Positions 16,140-22,766 of a DNA stretch of 44,976 nt are shown here, piece by piece (within the stretch, counting starts at the first letter, position 1; each line of letters starts with the position of its first letter). The position numbers and the translations under genes are program-made. The notes beneath the pieces were generated by a model. The model saw only the letters and a program-made list of their open reading frames with translations, searched no databases and was not told where the DNA came from. Origin of the DNA: Bacteroidales bacterium (lineage in GTDB: Bacteria > Bacteroidota > Bacteroidia > Bacteroidales > JACABE01); assembly GCA_023251515.1 (NCBI GenBank), contig JAHEYQ010000010.1:48100-93075 (forward strand). Reading direction: 5' to 3'.

Positions 16140-16189
16140 GTGAGAGGCTCTCCCTGTCAGCTAATTACTGGCAGGGCAGTCTACTCGAT

Positions 16190-16911
16190 TAGCGGTTCGT
16201 GCTTCACTCGTCAGTGTTATTGTTTCGTCAGTGTTTAACCTCATTTGTCCGTTAATTTAAACCTTTACAATAACCAAGATAAAACGGAACAAAATATTGT
16301 GAACTATCTTTCTTGAACTTGTTTATTGTTATCAAACTCTCTCCGTTATTTACAATAGTGTCACCGAAGCGAAATGGCTTTTCTGTTTCATAATGTAAAT
16401 AGAAAGTGTCTGCTTTCTGTGTGTAAGTTCCGATGAACCATTCGTCATATCCAAAAACACCAGTCCAATTAAGTTCAAATGATTTGTCTTGTCGTAGTTT
16501 AATATAGGCTTGGTTTTGTGTTCCCTCAAAGCAAGCTCTCAACAAAACTTTGCTTTCCAAACTTTCAGAGTCAAGTCGCCAAGGACTAAACACAGTATAA
16601 GTTAAAGTTGTCAGTGCGATTATTGTCGGCAAGCAAAACTTGAAAGATAGATTTTGTCGATTGCGATAAATTTGAATAAGCCCTTTAATGCCATAAACAA
16701 GCATCATTATAAAAACTGTCGGAATAAGGAGTGTCAATGTAATAAATACAGCACCAATCAAATACTTGTCGATGTGATGATAGAAAATTGTCAGCAAGAG
16801 ATATACAACACAAACTGTCGTTACGATTATTGTCCGTCTGGTTGTTTTAATTTCGTTCATTTCTTGCACTTACTTTAATTTTTGCACTGTCGTCATAGCA
16901 TGACCGCTAAC
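16190..16911 (-). other. Integron-like gene cassette B (small membrane protein)
   Basis: On the minus strand the segment begins GTTAGCGGT (16911-16903) and its gene is followed by ACCGCTAAC, made of 16196-16190 plus two bases displaced to the far side of the introns (12371-12370). The two ends are exact reverse complements over 9 bases. In integrons the first bases of a cassette come from the recombined end of its own attC, so they must pair with that cassette's R'' box. That prediction holds here and also for cassette A, which uses a different box. One gene, on the minus strand, fills the cassette. Confidence 0.6.
16252..16860 (-). CDS. Small membrane protein of unknown function, cassette-borne
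   Basis: Starting at the ATG at 16860-16858 gives 202 residues; an in-frame GTG three codons upstream is possible but less likely. It has three hydrophobic segments in the first half: IIVTTVCVVYLLLTIFYHH, AVFITLTLLIPTVFIMMLVY and FCLPTIIALTTLTYTVF. A soluble C-terminal half of about 110 residues follows, with beta-type stretches (AYIKLRQDKSFELNWTGVFG, TYTQKADTFYLHYETEKPF). That half may face the periplasm or the cytoplasm. No family is recognised. It is the only gene of cassette B, and integron cassettes are enriched in such orphan genes. Confidence 0.7.
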   Translation of the reverse strand: MNEIKTTRRTIIVTTVCVVYLLLTIFYHHIDKYLIGAVFITLTLLIPTVFIMMLVYGIKGLIQIYRNRQNLSFKFCLPTIIALTTLTYTVFSPWRLDSESLESKVLLRACFEGTQNQAYIKLRQDKSFELNWTGVFGYDEWFIGTYTQKADTFYLHYETEKPFRFGDTIVNNGESLITINKFKKDSSQYFVPFYLGYCKGLN

Positions 16912-17019
16912 TTATTTCTCGCTTCACCTTTGTGGTGAGCTATTTATTATTTTGGTATAGACTGCTACACCTTTTGTTTATTTTTTTCTTGCAAATATAA
17001 CTAATATTTTCAATTTAAA

Positions 17020-17051
17020 AACCCGTCAGGAGCTTTCGCACCCAACGGGTT
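17020..17051 (-). terminator. Intrinsic terminator of the DUF6261 gene
   Basis: On the minus strand AACCCGT and ACGGGTT form a 7-base stem, with an inner GC...GAAA...GC hairpin between them. Five T's follow. It starts 15 bases after the stop of the DUF6261 gene. Confidence 0.8.
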
Positions 17052-17065
17052 AAATTTTTTGTGGC

Positions 17066-17809
17066 TTACATTTCCGGATCTACCTCATCGGCTTCTTCAT
17101 CGGTGATGGTTTCTTCTGCCGGAAGCATGGCGCGGTACTTTACGCGAAGCTCATCCATCTGATTAAACAGACTTTTAAGTTCCTGATTGGGTAGAAAGTG
17201 CTGCGACAGCTCAATTATTTCACAAAACAATTTATAACCCTCCTGTGCCTGCGGACGAAGATTTGTGCTGGATTCTTCACGGGAGCTTACTTCGAGCAAG
17301 CGCTCTTTGTAAAGCTTGGTTAAGGTAATGTTTTTGGTTTCGAGCTCAGTTAAAATAGTATCTATTTTAATTTCAGCAGCAGCAGCCTGAAGTTCGGGCG
17401 AATTGTTTATTTTACTTATCATTTCACCGGTTTTTTCAAACTGAATTGTAATAGATTTACGCGATAGATCCCAATATGGTTTCAACTCAAACTTAAGCAT
17501 ATTGGCGGCATCCTTTTTTGTGTTTACACGAGACTTAGACTCGAATGTAATAACTCTGTTTATTTCCGACGACAAGTCGTTACAAACAATTCTAACCGAA
17601 GTAATTTGCTCGGTAAGCTCACTTTTTTGTATCTGACTTACTTGTGCATAAAAAGGAAGCATAAATTGGCTGCCGGCAGTGTATGCTGCCAGTCCCAATT
17701 CGCCAATTGAACCCGAAACAGGCTCTGTAATTTCGTAAGTTAACTTAAACAGTGTAGCGGCTTCTTCATTTGGAAGCCTGAAAACACTTAATTGTGATAA
17801 ATTTTTCAT
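17066..17809 (-). CDS. DUF6261 family protein
   Basis: The 247-residue protein is soluble, helical and rich in Glu and Leu, with no signal peptide or membrane segment. Its pattern (LSQLSVFRLPNEEAATLFKL near the N-terminus, AAYTAGSQFMLPF, LKPYWDLSRKSI in the middle, LYKERLLEVSSREESST later, acidic tail EETITDEEADEVDPEM) matches DUF6261 proteins of Bacteroidota as I recall them. The function is unknown. Lineage members are often short-lived accessory genes present in several copies. Its promoter region lies next to a 42-bp tandem repeat array (17938-18230) in the same intergenic space. It has its own terminator, so it is probably monocistronic. It contains no nuclease or transposase motif. Confidence 0.7.
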   Translation of the reverse strand: MKNLSQLSVFRLPNEEAATLFKLTYEITEPVSGSIGELGLAAYTAGSQFMLPFYAQVSQIQKSELTEQITSVRIVCNDLSSEINRVITFESKSRVNTKKDAANMLKFELKPYWDLSRKSITIQFEKTGEMISKINNSPELQAAAAEIKIDTILTELETKNITLTKLYKERLLEVSSREESSTNLRPQAQEGYKLFCEIIELSQHFLPNQELKSLFNQMDELRVKYRAMLPAEETITDEEADEVDPEM

Positions 17810-18335
17810 TTTGTTTGTTAATTAATGATTAAATAGATTATGTTTGTTATAAATGAATAACCAAATTAAATGATTTTTTGTGTTTTTGATTAAATTTAAG
17901 CGCAAATATGCCTCTAAAATAATTGCGAGGATGTTTCTTGCATGCAAGATTCCTTCTCGTAAGCTGTCGGGAAGCTTTCTTGCACCTAAAGTTCCTTCTC
18001 GTAAGTTGTCGGGAACGTTTCTTGCATCTAAAGTTCCTTCTCGTAAGCTGTCGGGAAGGTTTCTTGCACCTAAAGTTCCTTCTCGTAAACTGTCGAGGAG
18101 GTTTCTTGCATCTAAAGTTCCTTCTCGTAAACTGTCGGGAAGCTTTCTTGCATGTAAAGTTCCTTCTCGTAAGTTGTCGGGAAGCTTTCTTGCATGCAAG
18201 ATACTATCTCGTAAACTTACAAACAGCATGCAATGTTTTATAAAACACCAATACTATCGCAGAAAACGCTTAATTGAAAAAATGTATGTTTAAAAAGAGA
18301 GTGTAAAATATTTTGTGTAAACACAAAATAATAGT
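17810..18335. other. 526-base gene-free stretch containing the 42-bp repeat array
   Basis: It holds the 5' region of the DUF6261 gene (17810-17937, AT-rich, no perfect -7 box found), the repeat array (17938-18230), a short AT-rich stretch and the left end of the IS element (from 18297). Open frames crossing the array on both strands arise because the 42-base unit is a multiple of three. Confidence 0.75.
17938..18230. repeat. Tandem array of a 42-bp unit, six full copies plus a degraded seventh
   Basis: Units start at 17938, 17980, 18022, 18064, 18106 and 18148; a divergent partial unit follows from 18190. Each unit has TTGCA(T/C), then (a)AGTTCCTTCTCGTAA, then an (A/G)(C/T)TGTCGGGAAG block and TTTC. 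CTTCTC and GGGAAG form an imperfect inverted repeat within each unit. Copies differ at a few fixed positions, mainly 6-8 and 26-38. No unique spacers are present, so this is not CRISPR. The first and last units share the palindrome TTGCATGCAA. Confidence 0.93.
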
Positions 18336-19550
18336 TTAGATTTTAACTTTACATCTATCTGCAAAGTTAATTAAAAATTGGTGACATATTAACCCCCAAT
18401 TAGGAATTGGTCTAGTCCAATTTTTCTCTAATTTCATAATAGCCAGATAAACAGATTTTAAGCAAGATGTTTCATCTGGGAATTGCACTTTTGTTTTTGT
18501 ATATTTCCGAATTCCTCTGTTTAGATTTTCGATAGTGTTTGTTGTGTATATTATAGTTCTGATTTCCAGCGGATAGTCAAAATATGCTGTTAGATTAGCC
18601 CAGTTGTCTTTCCATGATTTTATGGCATAATAGTATTTTTTTGACCATTTGTTATCGAGTTCAACTAACGCATCCTGAGCTGTTTCAAGATTTATAGCGG
18701 CATATACTTTTTTAAGATCTGCACAAAATTCTTTTCTGTCTTTAAAAACAATGTATTTGCATGAATTTCTGATTTGATGTACAATACATAATTGCGTGAT
18801 ACATCGCGGGTAAACGCCTTTAATGGCGTCTGTGAAGCCTTTGAGATTGTCGGTGCAAGCAATCAGAATATCTTCAACGCCACGGGCTTTTAAATCGGTA
18901 AGAACTTTCATCCAGAATGAAGCTGATTCATTTTCTTCTATCCACATACCCAAAACTTCTTTATATCCGGTGTTTTTGAGCCCTATAACGATAAAAACGC
19001 ACATGTTGATATATTTTCCGTTATGCCTCACTTTCATTATAATGCCGTCCATCCAAACGGTAAGATATACACTTTCTAAAGCTCGCTGCTGCCAGTTCTT
19101 TACGAGCTCGTTAATTCGTTCTGTTACGTTTGAAATGGTCGTTTCTGAAACATTTACCCCATAAATTTCTTTAACTTGAGAACAAATGTCTGAAGTCGTC
19201 ATACCATGGCTATACATGCTTATAATTGCTTCTTCCAGCTTATCTGTCATGGTTTGTCCTTTGGGTAATATTTGAGGTTCAAACTCTCCATTTCGATCTC
19301 TGGGGATGTTTAAAACGATATCGCCCAGATTTTCTGTTTTAACAGTTTTGGAGGAGAATCCATTTCGGCTATTACCTGTGTTATAACCTTTTTTGTCGTG
19401 TTTTTCATAGCCTAAATGATCGTCTAATTCGCCTTGTAACATCTGCTCTACGCCATGTTTATAAAGGTCGTTGAAAAAACTTCCGAACTCTTCTTTATCT
19501 TTAAATTGCTTGAAGAAGTCCTTTGGTAAATTAAATTTGTTTGTTCCCAT
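18336..19550 (-). CDS. IS256-family (mutator-type) DDE transposase
   Basis: The 404-residue protein is full length for the family. The acidic triad is visible: Asp168 in LTVWMDGI, Asp234 in LIACTDNLKGF and Glu341 in TTNTIENLNRGIRKY. The family's conserved CIVHQIRNS follows the second Asp. The N-terminal region contains GELDDHLGYEK and the RNG(F/Y) element (GNSRNGFSSKTVKTENLGDI). It cuts and joins the element ends, copying out through a circular intermediate in studied relatives. All key residues are intact, so it should be active. Transcription probably starts in or near the right terminal repeat and must pass the hairpin at 19585-19658. Confidence 0.96.
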   Translation of the reverse strand: MGTNKFNLPKDFFKQFKDKEEFGSFFNDLYKHGVEQMLQGELDDHLGYEKHDKKGYNTGNSRNGFSSKTVKTENLGDIVLNIPRDRNGEFEPQILPKGQTMTDKLEEAIISMYSHGMTTSDICSQVKEIYGVNVSETTISNVTERINELVKNWQQRALESVYLTVWMDGIIMKVRHNGKYINMCVFIVIGLKNTGYKEVLGMWIEENESASFWMKVLTDLKARGVEDILIACTDNLKGFTDAIKGVYPRCITQLCIVHQIRNSCKYIVFKDRKEFCADLKKVYAAINLETAQDALVELDNKWSKKYYYAIKSWKDNWANLTAYFDYPLEIRTIIYTTNTIENLNRGIRKYTKTKVQFPDETSCLKSVYLAIMKLEKNWTRPIPNWGLICHQFLINFADRCKVKI

Positions 19551-19584
19551 ACTCTGTGGTATTAAGTTGTAAAATTAATAAATT

Positions 19585-19658
19585 CAGGGACAGCCTTCGT
19601 CGTCTCACTTCGGCTCGGCTACGCCTTCGCCTTCGTTCAACGACGAAGGCTGTCCCTG
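19585..19658. repeat. G/C-rich 18-bp perfect inverted repeat in the IS leader
   Basis: Arms CAGGGACAGCCTTCGTCG (19585-19602) and its exact reverse complement (19641-19658) enclose 38 bases rich in ccttcg/cttcgg repeats. It lies between the transposase start (19550) and the right terminal repeat, and its base composition contrasts strongly with its surroundings. It may stop outside transcripts or hide the ribosome site, or be a small palindromic element nested in the IS. Confidence 0.85.
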
Positions 19659-20123
19659 GTTCTCCGAATATAGTGTTTACACAAACTTATTTAGACTCCC
19701 TTTAAAAAAAATGAAAAAGGCATTATCTTCGAAGTAATAGCTATCCAAAACACAAAATTATAAATATTTCAAAGAACGTTCATTTCCGGAATCAATGCCT
19801 TATTGCTTTTTCATTGCATTGTTATTCCAAAAACAGTTACAAAGATAATATGAAATTTGAAAAAAAGATGAGAAAAGTGAAGATTTTTTATGTTTTTTTG
19901 GTCATTTTAAAAAAATCTGCCAGATTTGCTTCTAATTTATTTCTCTTAAATTGCAATTTTTTACAGTTTAAATTGCTTTATATCTGGCAGATTTGTTCTA
20001 CGTAGCAATATCTTCTCAAATATTCAATTGTTAATCACAAATCACCTAGTATCCGGCAGTTAAACATTTTCCATTATCCATCATCAATTTTACCTAAAAT
20101 CCTATATTCGGACTTCGATCTCC

Positions 20124-20335
20124 CTACCTCTTCAGCACTGCCTTTATCGGATTAACAAACCTTTCTATCAAACGAATATCTTCGGTAATTATTTCAGCTT
20201 GTCCTGTCATTCCGCTTTTGAAGCTTAATTCTTTTTTATAGGTAGTTTTTAGCTCTTTGGGCATTTTTACCTGCAAAGCCCAACTTTTGTCTTTGACCCA
20301 ATATTTTTGAATTGAGGTTGTCTGATAATTAAGAA
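20124..20335 (-). pseudogene. C-terminal stub of an HlyD-type membrane fusion protein
   Basis: The minus-strand frame ends at the TAG at 20126-20124. It reads from about 20335 as NYQTTSIQKYWVKDKSWALQ, then VKMPKELKTTYKKELSFKSG, then MTGQAEIITEDIRLIERFVN and a PIKAVLKR end. The GMTGQAEIITED-R-I-ERF pattern is the typical end of HlyD-family secretion proteins that pair with peptidase-containing ABC exporters in Bacteroidota. No start codon or N-terminal part remains; the frame runs upstream into the terminator of the neighbouring gene. It indicates deletion of a former secretion locus at this site. Confidence 0.8.
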
Positions 20336-20367
20336 AAAGGCTCGTTTCCTATGAAACGAGCCTTTTT
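20334..20367. terminator. Bidirectional terminator after aor
   Basis: AAAAAGGCTCGTTTC and GAAACGAGCCTTTTT form a 15-base perfect stem with a 4-base loop, A-rich on one side and T-rich on the other. It lies 39 bases beyond the stop of the minus-strand aldehyde oxidoreductase gene. Confidence 0.9.
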
Positions 20368-20405
20368 CTTCTAATAGCCTAATAGGCTAAACAACTAATA
20401 GCCTT

Positions 20406-22562
20406 TTATTGTAAAGGACTTACTACTTCTAATAATTCAGGAAGATCCATTCCCAAATTTTTTAGATGCTCAATAGTTGGAACTCCGTTTTTGTTCCATC
20501 CGCGACGTTTGTAAACAGCATCCAATAGTTGTTCGTAACGATCTTCGCGATAAGCACGGGTAATAGCTACTTTTTCTTCGCTGGTTTTTCCTTCAGGATC
20601 CACACCTATCAATTCGTTCATCTGTTTGTCGTAACGTTCCTGACGTGATTCATATTCTTCCACAGTTACAGGGCCTGCTGCACGATAAGGTTGTGCATCA
20701 TCTTTACGAACACCATGTCCTTTGCGGATATTAAAAATACGTTGGAAATTATATACTCTTTCTGATTGACGTATCAGTTCATGTTTGTCAATATTATTAC
20801 CTGTAACTGCATTGAAAATGTTAACATAATTGTCAACATGTTCAGGAACTTTTGCAGGTTCGTCAGTTTCTTTATTATTTTCAGGTTCTACATCGTTCCA
20901 AGGCAATTTGCATAATCCCATCAAACCAAACCATGTACGGAACATCGGGAAATAATGTAAAGCTTCAGCTTTTTTCTCAAATGTAGGTATTTGATTATTA
21001 ACCATATCCATAAATATCAACCAAGCTTCATCGTGCTGAGGACCTTTGTTGGTCATCGCATAACCACCTTGTTGTGCCAATGATTCTTTTGATACATACT
21101 CAGAATATTCAAGGCCTTTGTTTTCCATTCCGAAATCATTCATTGTAGCATAATCACTCCAACCTTGTTCTTCAAAATAGTATTTCATCTTACGAACACC
21201 CATACCGGCAATCTTACCAAAACCTTCGCCTCGAGCCAGCTGATGTAAACATTCCATTGCATCATCAGCATTACCCCAATTGAATTTTAATCCACAGGTA
21301 CGTTCTTCATTCAGGATACCTCTTTCCCAGCATTCCATGATGAATCCCATAAGTGTACCCCACGAAATAGTACATACACCGTAAGTATCGCAATAGAAAT
21401 TAGATTCAATAATATAATCAGGATTGAAAATACCGCAGTTTGAACCCAAGCCTCCTACGTTTTCGTATTCAGGACCGTCAACAATAACTTTGCTTCCTTT
21501 GTAAGGGCCGGTTCTTAATTCGTAATTATCAACACCTTTGGCACAAGCCATATTACAACCAATCCAGCAACCATCAGGCACACCTTGGGTAAAATAGCTT
21601 TTCCATACTTCCGAATTGATTTTGTAAGCATCAGGATGTTTTCCAAATTTGAAATTATGAGTTGGCAATAAATCGTAAGCATCCATAATTTCAACTAAGT
21701 GTGCAGTACCTTTTGAACGCATTTCGCATTGTGAATCATCAAGTTCGCGCATTTCTTTATTGAATTTGCGACCACGTTCCATGATAGCTTCAAGGTTAAC
21801 AACATTGTTTAAGTTTCCTTTTACGCCACCAACTTTACAAACCATTGCCAGTACTTTCTTTTGACGGAAGATGGTACCCAAACCACCACGACCAGCTTGT
21901 TTCAAACGAACTACTTTACGTTTCATATCATAAAAAGTAAAGTTTAGCATACCGATTAATGAATTTTCGGCTGCTTTACCGCTTGATACTACGGCAACAT
22001 TGTATTTATCCTTTTCGGTATCGGCAAACATTTCGTGTAATTCTTCACCTAACAAATGACTATCATAAGATAAGCCTTCAGGAGCTTCAAAAATTTCTAC
22101 AACTCCATCTATACCATTGATGTAAACTATAACTTCTTTTTCTGCAATACCTTGTAATTCAACAGCATCAAAGCCGGAGAATTTAGAATAAGGGCCAAAG
22201 AAACCACCCACATTGCTATCCATAATAGAATCAGTTTGTGGTGAAATACCCACAACGATAGATTTTCCTGTCCCTGAATATTGGGTAATACCACAAATAG
22301 GACCACCAGCAATTACTACTTCATTTTCAGGATCATTCCATTTGGTTTCAGGACGAGTAGCATCCCATAATAATCTTAAACCAAAACCTTTGCCACCGAT
22401 GAATTTTTCTTTCATTTCCTGGCTAACAGCTTTTTCTTTTATTTCATTGCTACCGACATTTACATACAATGTACGGTTGTTATAGCCCTTTTCTACGGGA
22501 GCCAACTGATAATTGTAATTGGCTATAATCTTGCGATTAGCCTTAATTTCGTGAAGATTCAT
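20406..22562 (-). CDS. aor: Aldehyde:ferredoxin oxidoreductase (tungsten-pterin enzyme family)
   Basis: Starting at the ATG at 22562-22560 gives 718 residues. A longer frame from 22658 is rejected because a promoter box lies within it. The AOR N-terminal domain is clear (FIGGKGFGLRLLWDA, FGPYSKFSGFDAVELQG, QAGRGGLGTIFRQKKVLAM). The Fe-S cysteines appear at about 332, 336 and 340 (CWIGCNMAC) with a fourth near 551 (GLMGLCKLPW), next to the pterin-binding region. The C-terminal end VYKRRGWNKNGVPTIEHLKN is family-typical. These cytoplasmic enzymes oxidise aldehydes to acids, passing electrons to ferredoxin, and need a tungsten bis-pterin cofactor and low oxygen. The substrate is unknown. The first three Cys are spaced C-x3-C-x3-C; I remember C-x2-C-x3-C for archaeal AOR. 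It is monocistronic. Confidence 0.93.
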   Translation of the reverse strand: MNLHEIKANRKIIANYNYQLAPVEKGYNNRTLYVNVGSNEIKEKAVSQEMKEKFIGGKGFGLRLLWDATRPETKWNDPENEVVIAGGPICGITQYSGTGKSIVVGISPQTDSIMDSNVGGFFGPYSKFSGFDAVELQGIAEKEVIVYINGIDGVVEIFEAPEGLSYDSHLLGEELHEMFADTEKDKYNVAVVSSGKAAENSLIGMLNFTFYDMKRKVVRLKQAGRGGLGTIFRQKKVLAMVCKVGGVKGNLNNVVNLEAIMERGRKFNKEMRELDDSQCEMRSKGTAHLVEIMDAYDLLPTHNFKFGKHPDAYKINSEVWKSYFTQGVPDGCWIGCNMACAKGVDNYELRTGPYKGSKVIVDGPEYENVGGLGSNCGIFNPDYIIESNFYCDTYGVCTISWGTLMGFIMECWERGILNEERTCGLKFNWGNADDAMECLHQLARGEGFGKIAGMGVRKMKYYFEEQGWSDYATMNDFGMENKGLEYSEYVSKESLAQQGGYAMTNKGPQHDEAWLIFMDMVNNQIPTFEKKAEALHYFPMFRTWFGLMGLCKLPWNDVEPENNKETDEPAKVPEHVDNYVNIFNAVTGNNIDKHELIRQSERVYNFQRIFNIRKGHGVRKDDAQPYRAAGPVTVEEYESRQERYDKQMNELIGVDPEGKTSEEKVAITRAYREDRYEQLLDAVYKRRGWNKNGVPTIEHLKNLGMDLPELLEVVSPLQ

Positions 22563-22604
22563 AAAGTGTATATTGTTTTTGTTTGTTTTACTTAAAAAAG
22601 TGTA

Positions 22605-22612
22605 CAAACCTA
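22605..22612 (-). promoter_or_regulatory. -7 box of the aor promoter
   Basis: On the minus strand this reads TAGGTTTG, a full match to TAnnTTTG, 42 bases before the start codon at 22562. No convincing TTTG at -33. The position fixes the start codon choice for aor. Confidence 0.5.
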
Positions 22613-22766
22613 CTAAATTTTTCTGAATTAATAAAATGAATGTTGCAAAAAAAAGCAAATTAAATTTTTCTTTAAAATTTCAGATATTATCTTTTAAAAA
22701 CTTTCTTATTAATTGTATGGTTGAACGATAAATATTTTATACCTTCGCTTTTCAAATTTTTAAAAC

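Larger units (their letters stand above)
14281..16189 (+). mobile_element. Group IIC intron, copy 2 (1909 bp), directly abutting copy 1
   Basis: It starts with GTGTG at the base after the 3' end of copy 1 and ends at CTACTCGAT (16189). The length is identical to copy 1. The encoded protein and every stretch I compared are identical. The upstream exon of this copy is the 3' end of copy 1, not an attC-like sequence; its downstream exon (TAGCGGTTCGTGC) is the far half of the interrupted attC-like site. A head-to-tail junction without spacer is what an intron circle or a precise recombination would leave; an assembly duplication must also be considered. Confidence 0.92.
18297..19700 (-). mobile_element. 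IS256-family insertion sequence, intact, 1404 bp
   Basis: Imperfect 28-base terminal inverted repeats lie at 18297-18324 and 19673-19700, sharing GAGT-TAAA and the inner block TTGTGTAAACAC. An 8-bp target duplication TTTAAAAA flanks the element at 18289-18296 and 19701-19708. The exact duplication and full-length transposase suggest a fairly recent insertion. It lies between the repeat array and the HlyD stub. The leader between the right end and the transposase start carries a G/C-rich hairpin. Confidence 0.95.
19709..20405. other. Gene-poor stretch downstream of the IS
   Basis: No complete gene is visible. It contains a loose inverted repeat built on aatgaaaaagg/ctttttcatt (about 19708-19820), a perfect 13-base inverted repeat AAATCTGCCAGAT at 19913-19925 with its complement at 19982-19994, the HlyD stub at 20124-20335, and the terminator of the aor gene. 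A 63-codon frame at 19814-20005 has no coding features. Confidence 0.6.

Noticed and set aside
17938..18230. CRISPR array
   Set aside because: The 42-bp units are directly contiguous with no unique spacers, vary internally, and no cas gene is nearby.
17822..18293. Repeat-containing proteins on both strands across the array
   Set aside because: The unit length is a multiple of three, so several frames stay open together on both strands; no start context, signal or family supports any of them.
19814..20005. 63-codon plus-strand gene
   Set aside because: Composition is low-complexity and AT-driven, it lacks a promoter, and it overlaps a perfect inverted repeat.
22563..22658. Longer N-terminus for the aldehyde oxidoreductase
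   Set aside because: The extra 32 residues do not fit the family and the TAGGTTTG promoter box lies inside them.
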